Assembly (NCBI RefSeq): GCF_958295425.1
Contig: NC_081140.1
Location: 8,687,698 to 8,751,697 of the forward strand
Length of the DNA: 64,000 nt
Source of the DNA: Solea solea
Taxonomy: Eukaryota > Chordata > Actinopteri > Pleuronectiformes > Soleidae
Reading direction: 5' to 3'
The notes beneath the pieces were generated by a model. The model had not been told where the DNA came from and searched no databases. It saw only the letters and a program-made list of their open reading frames with translations. The translations under genes and the position numbers were made by a program. Shown here in pieces: positions 22,942 through 33,992 of this stretch (its first letter is position 1; each line of letters starts with the position of its first letter).

Positions 22942-24159
22942 CGCATGTGCTTGATTGAGCAGAGGCCCAAAGCCAAGCACATCTGCTCCGGACGCCCCTG
23001 GCACTGCCATATGGCTGGCAAACACGCCTCCCACTTCTCCTTTACAAAGAGAGCGTTTGCAATGAAAAGAGAAAATAAGTGAACATGAGCGTGCGTGCAT
23101 GACAGGGAGAGCAGTAAGTGAGGAACAAGGCAAGGGGAGGAAGGCAGAAGAGAGGAACAGCTGACAAATAAGGAGCCACACGTGCTGCCCATTAAGCAAA
23201 GCAGACCGATCCACCGAATCTCCAAACATAATGCTTTAAACATCCAACACTACTGTTTTATTCCATCCTCACCAGGTTGGGGTTAAATACCAATTACAAA
23301 ACGACTTGTTTTTTAGCCAGGAGGTTACAAGAGGTGTTTGAATGGGTTCCACTGTATCAAAATGTATGATTATATTGAGGTTGAGTTTCTTGTTTACTTA
23401 GGTGAAGGGAAACCTTTCCAAAAACCAAGGGGATAAAGTGCAGCCAAAAACCACCAGTCAACTTTTTACAGCCATTCTCCATTATACTGACATATAACAC
23501 CAGTAGAGTCCAGTGAAATACCTGAGATAAGTGTAAAGTAGCTCTATATTAAAACAGCTATCGCTGACCTAGATCGTTTGCTCGCTGACCGCTCAGACTC
23601 AGAGGCTCTGACAGTAAATCTAGAGGAAACCTTTTGATTATCCCACAATACTTTATGAAAACTCCACAAAGAAGCAGTCCCCTCTGCTTCTGCAGCCTGG
23701 GCTCTTAGATCTGCCTCTGGTTTTGAGTCTCAGATTTCCAAGGATTCACTGAGGTTTTGATGGAGTCGACTGTTGCTTTTCAAAAATATCCCTAGACGAT
23801 CCAGCTCTACAGTTGATCCACAGCTTCACTGAGTTCCACATACACTCATCAACACGACTTGTGTTCACTGGTTAACCGTAACCCATTAGAGGACATCATA
23901 CCCATCAGCTCCTTCCAGACAAATCAAAAAAACAAAAAAAATAAAACTACTATCTCTTCAAGTATATGTCAAACTCCGTCAGTATCTACCTGCACCCTCC
24001 AAGTGAGAGACAAGAGAAGTACACAAGTGAAGCCTGTTGTGGGGATTCAAACTTCCAATTCATCGGTTGTGTTGTGATTTCCTTTAACGCAGTGTGCATA
24101 ATGTAAGGTTCGTTACATTAGAAGTCCCATCCCCCACCTCTTCAGAAGACCATATATGA

Positions 24160-24188
24160 CATATGTGAACCATGAATGTTCACATATG
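24160..24188. repeat. Perfect 11-bp inverted repeat, 7-nt loop
   Basis: CATATGTGAAC (24160-24170) and GTTCACATATG (24178-24188) are exact reverse complements. Confidence 0.75.
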
Positions 24189-24556
24189 AAACATAACACA
24201 TGCAACTTCAGCAGTTCCAGCTTTTCATTTGGCTTTTTACCATTTCAAAGACCCGAGCATGCGTTTGCTTGTATCCGACATGTGAATCCTTTTGAGCATG
24301 ATGTACAGTATCAGAGGCACCAGGCATCACTTTAAACTCTTTCGTCCTGCCCTCCTCTTCATCCCCTCCCGCCCCATGTCTTCTTATCTTCTACAGCCTC
24401 CTCTCCTTCATCTCCTCCTCTTCTCTCTTCTTTGCTGCCTTGGGCTTTTCATGAAGGCTGTGTTAATATGTGGAAATCAATACCCTGGCTACTCTGGCTG
24501 TCGGGGGACAGGTCAGAGACTTGGTGGAGGGGTTTGGGGAGATGCTTGTGTGTGGG

Positions 24557-24560
<4 letters not shown>

Positions 24561-24592
<32 letters not shown>

Positions 24593-24602
24593 GGGGGGGG
24601 GG
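24561..24602. repeat. (TG)n microsatellite followed by a G run
   Basis: About 15 TG units running into nine or ten G residues. Confidence 0.9.
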
Positions 24603-24803
24603 CGGATGTTGCTGTATAAATGCAAACCCATTGATCTTTTCTTCACGGCTGTGTGTATAAAGGTCCACTGAGGTTCTTCTGGGTGTGACTGACAAGCAGC
24701 GAGCAGGTTCTTTGCCTTAGGGGCGAACTGTGTGTAAAGGAGTTTGTTTCAGTCTTGTATAAAATCTTTATGAAACCTGCTGAAGTTCAAACCGACCATC
24801 AGA

Positions 24804-25013
24804 ATGGAGAAGAAAGGTGATTTCAGTGACTTCGAGCATGGCATGGTTGTTGGTGTCAGACGGGCTGGTAGAAGTTTTTCAGAAACTGCTGATCTACTGG
24901 GATTTCCACCCACAATCATCTCTAGGGTATACAGAGAATGGTCAGAAATAAAATCCAGTGAGCAGCAGTTCTCTGGGCCAAAATTCCCTGTTAATGAAGC
25001 GGTTAAAGAATAA
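24804..25013 (+). pseudogene. Tc1-like transposase, N-terminal DNA-binding fragment
   Basis: The 69-codon frame reads MEKKGDFSDFEHGMVVGVRR then AGRSFSETADLLGFPPTIIS and RVYREWSE. This is the paired-like helix-turn-helix start of Tc1 transposases, which binds the terminal repeats. The family's protein is about 340 residues. Here the frame shifts after EIKSSEQQFSG and stops, so the DDE catalytic domain is absent and the copy is dead. Confidence 0.85.
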
Positions 25014-25017
25014 TGAC

Positions 25018-25074
25018 CATCCATCCATCCATCTTCTACCGCTTTATCCTTCACATGAGGGTCACGGGGGGCAC
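25018..25074 (-). repeat. SINE-like repeat tail inserted in the Tc1 remnant
   Basis: CCATCCATCCATCCATCTTC, TACCGCTTTATCCTTCACAT and GAGGGTCACGGGGGGC match the tail of the copy at 15015-15333. Confidence 0.7.
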
Positions 25075-25297
25075 TGCTGACAAACTTGTGGGGTATCCAT
25101 TCTCACAGAATAGTGGCCAGATTAGTTAAAATAATAGAGAGGCAACAGTGACTCAAATAAGCGCTTGTTACAACCAAGGTATGAAGAAGACCATCTTCGA
25201 ACCACAAAGTGTCAGACCCTGGAGCAGAAGGTCTACAGCAGCAGTAGAACACACCAGGTGGCCACACCATGTGTCGTGTGTACCTAATAAAGTGGCC

Positions 25298-25490
25298 TAA
25301 AAATGCACTTACTCATTATGGAGTAGTTTTACTCCAGCCTGAGATATAGTGTCATACATTGAGATTATTACCAATGCAGTTTTTTTTAAAGTTCCAGTGC
25401 GAAACCTCTATGGCCCCCTGTGGACCTCTGAATAATTATCACAACACTGCAGTACTGATTTGACCTAGTTTTTCTCTCCCGCTCCTCCCC

Positions 25491-25521
<31 letters not shown>

Positions 25522-27199
25522 GTGAGAAGTGAGAGAGAGACAGATGAAGCATTATCAAGTTGTTGTTTATCTGTCATTTACCATTAGCGAACGCACATTT
25601 TCAATATCGGGTGATGATGTTCTTACGAGGTTGAAACTGTGATAGGGACTCAAAAATGACTGTTAAGTCCTATACTGAACATCCAGGTTTATTTTTTTAG
25701 CAGTAGAATCCACTTCTGAAACTTTTTGTGAGCACTTTTTGATGTTTTTAGCCCTAATGCTAATCCTAATTCGCCTACTGTTATAGTCATATCGTCAGAT
25801 CTCGGTGTGTTTGACGATAATATCGTGCATCTCAAGTACCTTTACTTTGAAGCATATTGAGTTTGTGACATACAATAGATATAAACATTGAGACTGTGAA
25901 GAAAAAATCCGGACACTGAAAATGAAAATGAAATGAAAAGCAAGACGACACAGAGACACTGCACAGTGTGAACCACCCAAAACGATGTCTCCGTGAATTA
26001 ATCACAGCAGGTAGGAATTTAATGTTGTGTGATGTTATTTGATGTGACTTGATATGGAGCAACATGTGTTGCATACAATATTCTGGCAACCTGGCCTCCA
26101 GAGAAACGTTTAGTGCACAACCCTCTGTCTTTTTTAACCACACATTTAGAGATACTGAGCCAGCTGTCATTTGACATTTCTGTGACAACACCATTTTCTC
26201 TGTGATTTCAGTGAAACATTAAGGCGAGCACATCAAGCAGTCAACATTTTAAACCCCCTTTTGATGGATGTTAAGCTCCATTTATAATACCACAGTCTCG
26301 CTGTCCAGCTCATATGGATTTTCCTTCACAAGGGGGTTACAGTGCGAGAGGCGGAGTAGGCAAACGGACAGCTGAAGAGATGGATCATTGAAGGATAATG
26401 TATGACAGCTCTTGTGTCTAACCCCCAAACAGACCCATATTACTGTAAACCTTTCAGGATGACTGGAACAATATTTGGAAAACCTGACACAAGTGTTGCC
26501 ATCTGTGTCACTGTGTGTGAGTAAATAAAAGCACAATGAAATGCTGGCTGTTTACCCTGTACCTACTGGTGTATCTTTTGAGTTCTTGACATTTATCTGA
26601 TCATTTTGTAGAAGTTTACAAAGGAACATTTCTTGGTGTTTAGGCAAAGATCAAAATCAGGTGTAAAAGTTTGACACAGGCCACCTCTTAATGGCAGGGT
26701 GATTAGAAGTCACTGTAGGGCATTTTAATTTAGGCTCTTTAGTGCAATCGTTTGCTTACGGGTTGAAAAACTTTCCTGTAAGTAAATTCTATAAATATTA
26801 TACTGGGCTTTAAGTGAGGCTTAAAAAAGTCTGTGTTTTTTTTTATTAAGTCAGCTCCACGTGACTCTCTCTGTCTTTCTAAGTACAGCAGTTCTTTCGT
26901 TTTTATTTCTGTGGCGACATTACCCCGCTGTACACAAAGTGAGAGTAAAGTGAAATAGGCTGCTACCTCCTTGGCGCTCACTGATGTAAATTTATATCTG
27001 CTGCGACACGAGCAGGCAATTAATTATGTTAATTTCACAACAGCAAATATTAATTGACCTGTGCAGTTGGGTGCAGGGAAAAACGTACGTATATACTGTG
27101 TATATGTGGTGGAAGCTTCGAATAACAACAATGCATGTCTCTTTGTTAAAGTAACATTTCATGCTTCATGCTGCAGTGTTACACGTCGGCAGATTTGTT
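25298..27199. other. Intronic stretch without recognised gene
   Basis: A (CA)n tract at 25495-25521. Near 27010-27075 a TAATTA-rich island without repeats is noted as a possible regulatory element. Otherwise unremarkable. Confidence 0.5.
25495..25521. repeat. (CA)n microsatellite
   Basis: Thirteen AC units. Confidence 0.9.
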
Positions 27200-27440
27200 A
27201 GTCATGTTTGTTTTGGGAGTCACGTTTTTGTCATTTCCTGTTTTATTTTGGTGAGGGTTTAGGGTTTCCTGTGGGTCTGCACTCTGTCTACCTTGTCCTC
27301 GTCTTGTCTGATTACCTTGAGTGTTTGCACCTGGTGTCATTCCCTGATTGTCAGCACCTGGTCCCTTTAATATTCTTAGCTTTTTTTAAAAAGGCTCGCC
27401 CTGAGCTGGTCGAGTGATCCGACCAGTGCGCTGCGTGAAC
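27200..27440. repeat. Probable mobile-element fragment (LTR-like)
   Basis: TTTGTCATTTCCTGTTTTAT, TCTTGTCTGATTACC, GCACCTGGTGTCATTCCCTG and ATTGTCAGCACCTGGTCCC resemble a CT-rich sequence often seen in fish LTRs and related repeats. No terminal repeat pair or coding part was found, so the class is a guess. Confidence 0.3.
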
Positions 27441-27769
27441 CCTGAACAAAAACACGTAGGCTGGGGGGGGACGGGGGGGGGTTTTAACCGGACACTGTCA
27501 TCATGTTGTAGGCTTTGGAGGGACTGGTTCTGAAAGGTAAGCAGAGAGTAAAGCTATAACAAAAGTAACACAGCCAGAAACCAGCATGTTGCTTACTGCA
27601 CTACAAAATAAAAGCACCCACAGTTTCATGTTTTCAAATTAATGTCAAATTACCGTTAATAGCATCACATTCACCCATATAGGATTTTAACATCCCTTTT
27701 AACAGTTTAAAGCAGCTCACTTAAATCATATTATTTAATTATGTTAACTTAACTTTAAGGCAACAATTA

Positions 27770-27862
27770 GTAATACAACAATATCAGTATTGTTACAGTT
27801 ATCGGTCCAAGCACTCCTGATATCAGCATATTGGATATTGTCCAATATTGAGCATCCCTACA
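27770..27862. mobile_element. hAT-like miniature element, end fragment
   Basis: ATCGGTCCAAGCACTCCTGA, TATCAGCATATTGGATATTG and CCAATATTGAGCATCCCTA resemble the terminal part of a fish hAT-like element (reverse complement starts TAGGGATGCTCAATATTGG). Confidence 0.5.
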
Positions 27863-30800
27863 AGGTATACTAGTAATATTTTTTAAAGTTTTATTGCCAA
27901 GGGCAAGGGATCCTGTTAGTTAGTAAGTTGAGAGTATTTTAAGTATTTCAGTTTATTTATTTCTGATTTTCAATGGCAAACTCGCTTCCTGTGCAAACAT
28001 TGCTCAGCAAGACGCAGCAGATCAGCGTTGCTGCCGTCACACACTGCCTCACAGAGCCAGTGTGAACCCTGCAAAAGTCGTGCGGAGTCTACAGGAGCAT
28101 TACTCGCACACACCGTCCCTCTATCTTTGGGATTCTTTGTTTCAATCCATCCATTCTCATGTCTTCCGACAAGAACACACCCCTCAATAATCAGTTGCGC
28201 TATTCACTGCTCGGGGCTACACACAGAATGAGGGCATTCATCACATAATTACTGTGGAGGCAGTCACACACTTCTATTCCACAGTCTATTCCTATCTCAA
28301 AGAGCGCCGAGGAGAACAGTGAACGCAACGACATATTATAAGGTTGTTATAATATACTGAAAGGAGAAGAGCAGAGTTTATGAAGCATCAAAGTGACATC
28401 TTCCCTGACTCACATCTATGCCCAGGCAGTATAGATGAAGAGGATACAGGTAAGGTGGACGTTAAATCTTTAAAATCTCCTCCCATGCTTAGAAATGTCT
28501 CCAGAAAATATAACCATCTTTGTCACAGGGGAATATATAATGTAAGTGGCAGTTCAGAGAGGCATCAGTTTAAAATCAGAGGGGCAGAGTGAGCCATAAA
28601 GGCAGAGGTGTCTGTAAGGGATACGATGATATAAGAGGGGAGATATAAAAGGTGAAGCCTTAATGTAGGGTGATGTACGATGCTAAGGGTGAGCGGGCCA
28701 AAGGCTTTCATTGAGGGAGACTGGAAATCAATGATGTTGTAAAAGACGCAGAATGGTGAACGTCATGTTAGACTTCTGAACGTGAAGGAAGTTGGAGCTG
28801 CCTAATAAAATGCAGTGATTCGTGGGGGAGGGGTCAGGCAAATATAAATTGTGGATCTATATCATCTTAAATGGGTTAAACATAGACTCAGAAGAGTATA
28901 GATGCATAGCTCTTTCTCTGCATGGCCTCAAGTCCAACAAGAACACACCACTTGGTGTCTTACGTTGTACTGCTCATGTAAAAGCAATGTAATCGCTATG
29001 CAAATGCCTTTTTTAAGATAATGTGAAGTAAATGTTAGGGAGGGAGCGAGCATGTGAGTATGAGGCATAGAAAGAAAGACAAATAAATGAAGACACTTGG
29101 TGTGAATGGGCACAATCTAAATGCACAGCACAAGAAAGAGCTGAATGAGGAAGAGAGAATATACTGACATTACATGGCAGGTAAAGGGGAGGAGAGGAGA
29201 GGATGTTGTGCAGGTGAGATCTGAAACACTGTGTGGATGTCTTTTTTCCTACATGGTTTGCCACTTATAGTACATTTTTAAAAGCCTGACAAACACAATG
29301 CACCGCATGCAACCTGGACTCAACCCGTGCAAAGATCCATTGTTACATTCAAATCATATCATATCCTAAAAATATTGCTCCCATATACTTCCACTTTGAT
29401 AAAATAATATGGAAATATATGTATGTGTGAAGATATATATGTATATGTATATACAATATATACATTTTCTTCCTTTTTCTTTGTCTTTCTTAACATATTA
29501 CTTTTGCGTGTGACAATAAAGCTCATGAATCCTTTCAATCCTTCAATATTCATTTTACAATTAACCAATATTTGTTATTACCATTTTCATGTTGCCCTCT
29601 TGAACATAGTTCTGCTTTTTAATCAAATTCCATCACTTCTTTCCTCGTCATGTCATGTTTTAATTTACTCAGCTCAACGACGCACACCGTAAATTTCAGT
29701 GCCATGAAATTGTTGGATCCCTGAAGAGCGATAAGTCATGACACAAATGACCCCACTGGAGTGGAGTTAAAATCACAAATTAACACGGGTATTGATTAAA
29801 CCACTGACTAAATCCAGGGAGGATGTTATTTCATTATGTTCCGTGGCTGTTAATAGCCTCAGAGAAAGTAACGTCTCCATACTGCTGGAGCTGTTTTGTT
29901 GTTCATCTCTCCATCTCTGCAGACTGGCTCAGACATCGGGGGGTAGTGCGGGTAGCGGTGTCACTGTGTGAAATTTTGTGCCAGGCCCAATGAAAGCTTT
30001 TTCCATCACAGCATCATTTACATTCAAATTAATGCCATCAAAAGCAAAGCTGAATGTTCAATGAGCTGAGAGTGGGCCTAGCTGTCATCACTCTTTTCTC
30101 TGGAGAGAGTGGAGGGGAAGAGGGAGAGAGAGAGTCGTTGTGGGATACAGTGAAAGAAAAGCAAAGGAGGAGGGAGAGAGGGAGAGAGAGAGAGATGGCA
30201 GAATCTGACTGAGCTTGCAAACTAATGATGACAAAATTCTTTGGAAAGGTCAGTGAAAATGAAACCATGCAAATTGAAAGCATGCGTATCATTTACCGAT
30301 CACTACTATTGGTCGCTCTGATCGCTATTAGTGTGTTTGCAGCAGAACAATCATCACTATTGATCCATTTAAATCAATAACGTATCTATAAAATCAACCT
30401 CTGCTATGCCACACATACAAAGCTGTAGGGCAGGGCAGAGAGCAGCCCAACATCTTGCCTGCACTGGTATAATTGCACAGCATGTCAAAAACACTAATAA
30501 ATAAATCAGTGATTACTTCCCTTTGTGAAGTGCCGCGGCCCAATTATTGAATATTCATGTAGGTAAATACATTCGTGCAAGCAGGTCCCCGGGGTTTTAC
30601 AGTTTGCTTTTTCTGCAGTTTTAAAGCATCGCTCATCTCACTGTGCAGGGAGGAACACAACAGAAATGCTTTGAAAAGACATGAGCGCTCTTTATGTGTT
30701 TATGCATTTTTTAAAGGTTGATACTGAATTATCATGCAAGCTCATTTCGAGATGCAGAAAAACGAGCAGGCGTTATTTTTTGCCTTGTCGACCTGCAGGA

Positions 30801-31439
30801 ATCACTTTCAAACAGAAATGCAAAGCTGATTGCTATTGACACCCGGGTATTGATTACAGAGCCCCCCCGAGGCAGATTTTCGTCTAACATGACATACACA
30901 GTGTCATTTCCCACTTCACTAATATCTTATTGGCACATTCAGGAAATAATGGTACCTCCCTGACCCACAGCTTCTCCCTCTCTCCTTGTCTTCTCTAAAA
31001 TCTTGATTGCATGAGAAAGTTTGCTTCATTTCTTATTCACGGGCTTTCTCACATTCTCATGTGTACGCGTTTGCACACTGCCGGGCTAAAGGATGCAGCA
31101 CAATACGTGCACACAAACGCACATTTACACAACACACAAGGAAACATGCACATACACCATTGATGGCAACTTAGCCTGCGTGATTACTGTGACTCTAAGC
31201 TGCTTAGGGGTTCTGTCCCATCTGGCTCTGGTGTTTGCAGCATCATGCAAACCCACACCCCACCTCCCTGCACCAAAACCGACAGCACCTACTCTGCCCT
31301 CCTCTCTGCCCATATACACACAACACACACACACACACAAGAACGGAGGCGGAGCAAGAGGGATGATAATCCTGCGTAATCTGGGTTTACCAACTACTAG
31401 GCCTCTGCAATGTTTTCTTACATAATCTAATCATCCGTA
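27863..31439. other. Intronic stretch without recognised gene, with repeat-poor islands
   Basis: A purine-rich (GA)n region at 30105-30196. Two repeat-poor, medium-GC islands with homeodomain-like TAAT cores lie at 30529-30640 and 30740-30930. The second is open in frames on both strands, but no splice or start context supports a gene. Confidence 0.5.
30105..30196. repeat. Purine-rich (GA)n region
   Basis: Nearly continuous GA/GGA runs on the plus strand with a short interruption, low complexity. Confidence 0.7.
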
Positions 31440-31444
31440 GAAAC

Positions 31445-31665
31445 ATGTGTGGGCATCCGCCGGAGCGAGTGCGTCAGTATGTGTGTGCTGCGAGTGGAAG
31501 CCAGAAGGGAAGCCTCCTCGCGCCACCTGGACCATGTGGGAGACGACATGCACACACACACACACGCACACACACACACACATTCAGAGGCCAAAGATTC
31601 ACACGGACAGATATAGATTATGGCGATATTGCACACATATGCAGGTTTGTGCTGATATGTGATTA
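31445..31665 (+). repeat. Local direct duplication, unit A
   Basis: It shares a 21-nt identical core (31523-31543) with unit B, plus CAGATATAGAT (31608-31618) and GCACACATATGCA (31631-31643). A CA microsatellite (31550-31582) is present here but not in unit B. Not recognised as a known element. Confidence 0.7.
31550..31582. repeat. (CA)n microsatellite
   Basis: About 16 CA units with one CG interruption, lying inside duplication unit A only. Confidence 0.9.
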
Positions 31666-31977
31666 GTCCGCAGGCCTCACCAAAACAAACACACAAATTG
31701 TTGTCACATGTCATATTTCGGGACGTTGCAGAGATCTAACTTTGTTTTTTGGAAATTTATTTTGACCGTAACCATAACTTTTGAGGTTCAATGTGTAAGA
31801 GTTAGTGGCAAGTTAACATAACCACAACTCTTACTTTCAGGTCATTGCACACTAATGAAAAAAAAAATCGCTATGAATATTATAATTGTTCTGCCACACA
31901 TTCTACTTTTTGGACCTTTAACCACTGACCCCATTAATCTCTCTCTCGCTCTGATATTTTCATCTATTCATCTGTGG

Positions 31978-32170
31978 AAATGAGCAGTCACCCTCCGGAG
32001 TGAGTGCTGAACGTGTGTGCTCCAAGTGGAATCCAGCAGGGAGGACTTCTCGCACCACCTGGACCATGTGGGAGAAAACATGCACTTTCACAGACCAACG
32101 TTTCACACACGCAGATATAGATGATGGTGTTAAAGCACACATATGCAAGTTCACACTCACATATTATGTG
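31978..32170 (+). repeat. Local direct duplication, unit B
   Basis: Second unit of the duplication: identical core at 32055-32075, CAGATATAGAT at 32112-32122, GCACACATATGCA at 32135-32147. The offset from unit A is 532 bp before the CA tract and 504 bp after it, as expected if the tract expanded in unit A. Confidence 0.7.
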
Positions 32171-33137
32171 CTTATTTTAATGTACGAGCCTCAGCAAAAC
32201 ACAACGGTGCATGCACACAGTCTAACGCTAATTTCAGTGGTTTAGTGTGAAAATGTTTGTGTCAACAGGATTTTCATTTTCTGTAAATCTCAAGACTTTA
32301 TTTTTAGGCCACTGTAGAGACAGGGTCTCACATCATGGCTGACTCAAGGAGAGTATCCTCAGGTCATGAAAACAAAGTGATGATTATTACATGATATTTA
32401 GGCTGACAAAACTCAAAAAACCCTGCTGAACCTGAGACCTGTCCTTAATTAACTCCCTGTAGCCTCCCTAGGCAGTGGTGGTTGTGGTGGCTGGAGGGAG
32501 AGAAACTCTACATGTGGCCTGTGTCGTCTGTAATATAAAGTTTAGTGTCAGACTCCAGCTGTTTAAATGGTCCTCCTGGTGATGGAGGAAACACACAAAT
32601 AAGCAAAATAAATAAGCAAATGCTGTGAAACACAACAGCATCCACTGATTTTGCTGTGGAGGTAAGAAATGTTTGTGAACTTTTTACTTAATGTATGATT
32701 TACATTAATAGATTTGAAGAAATATTTGTCATATAACACACAAATGAGAGAGTTTATCAATGTTTATTCCCTAAATAATTCATAAGAAATAACCGACACA
32801 TAACGTTACCAAGTGTATCTTTAAGTTACAAACAGAGCTTGCGATACAGGCGCATACACAAGCACAGGCTTTGAGAGATACAGTGAATATTGCATGTGTA
32901 ATCTCTTTTATACGAGTGTAAGTCAGTATCATATTGCGCTCTGCTCTGCATTCAGCACTCAGAAAACACAGGGACAAAACAGATTGTGAGGACAATATAT
33001 ACTGTAGTTCCATGCAGTAGTTTAAGAACACATGGATAAGAGGGATTAAGTCTGTCCATACTCTGAATCATGCAGCGCTGGACTCTCTGAAGATGATGAT
33101 ACAAAGAACAAGGAGAACAAGGGACAAATCCTCACTG

Positions 33138-33225
33138 TACATACATATATATATAATATATATAATTATACAGCTATATATATGTATATATATATATATA
33201 TACATATATATACACATATATAATT
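33138..33225. repeat. (TA)n-rich low-complexity block
   Basis: Almost uninterrupted AT/TA dinucleotides with occasional G or C. Confidence 0.9.
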
Positions 33226-33967
33226 TATTTATTTTTTTTGGCCGTTGCAGAAAAGATTCTGCCTCACTGCTCTACATACACACAATCCCACAAGGATTAT
33301 TTCCCTACACCATGGCCTTTTAAGGGACTAGAAAGAGCAAAAGGCCCACCATTAGTCCCTCTCACTCTTACAGAATCAAAAGAGTAACTTTGACAGATAT
33401 GCGCCCTAAATCAAACATTAACGTGCATTCGCAGCAGAAGCAGCAGCAGCAGCGTTTCACTTCAGGCCATGCTGTTCATAAAACTAGAACATCGCAGCCA
33501 CTCTCCTCCAGAGAATTTCACAACATGACAATTACAGATTCAGTTTCACTGGGGATATGATAGGGTCTTCTTGTTGTTTTGATCTTTTTTTCAACAGAGG
33601 CCTCGGTTCAGGCATCATAGAGAATAAAACATCTGGTAATAAAGTTTAACGTTACCTTAACATTTAATGGCATTATTAATCAGTATCATGGACAACAACA
33701 ACAAACTCCACACACAGGAGGAGAATGTGGCTCAAACAAATGAAACGTTGTGATAACTGTCACACCGACGTGGTTTGTCCCTTTTCTCAAAGACATTTGG
33801 TGACATTTAGAGCTGAAGCTTTGCAACGAGTGAGTGTCTGACCGAGGAAAATGCTTGTTTGCTTGACTATTGTAACAGAGAAAGAGGAGGGGAGAGAGAC
33901 AGAGTGTAGCCATTTATCTAGCATTTATTTTCCCAATATGGCACCAGCATAAACAGTCAGTCTGTGT

Positions 33968-33992
33968 ATGTGTGTGTGTGTGTGTGTGTGTG
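33968..33992. repeat. (TG)n microsatellite
   Basis: About 12 TG units. Confidence 0.9.

Larger units (their letters stand above)
21703..24769. other. Intronic stretch without recognised gene
   Basis: It holds a short hAT-like end (22706-22727), a (TG)n tract (22911-22938), a perfect hairpin (24160-24188) and a (TG)n/(G)n tract (24561-24602). An AT block lies near 22580-22620. No exon was recognised. Confidence 0.55.
24770..25297 (+). mobile_element. Tc1-like transposon remnant A, with SINE tail insertion
   Basis: It begins AAACCTGCTGAAGTTCAAAC and contains the transposase N-terminus (24804-25013). The 3' end is TGTGTACCTAATAAAGTGGCC, the usual inverted terminus of a fish Tc1-like family. 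The catalytic core is deleted: the sequence jumps from the DNA-binding domain to CAGTGACTCAAATAAGCGC and CTACAGCAGCAGTAGAACAC. A SINE tail (25018-25074) interrupts it. The left terminal repeat is missing. Confidence 0.85.

Noticed and set aside
30718..30963. Frames open on both strands over 180-240 bp, taken at first as a possible exon
   Set aside because: No acceptor or donor fits the frame and no similarity was recognised. Better explained as non-coding sequence.
33138..33225. Possible AT-rich origin or matrix-attachment region
   Set aside because: Simple TA repeats are enough to explain it; nothing else supports a function.
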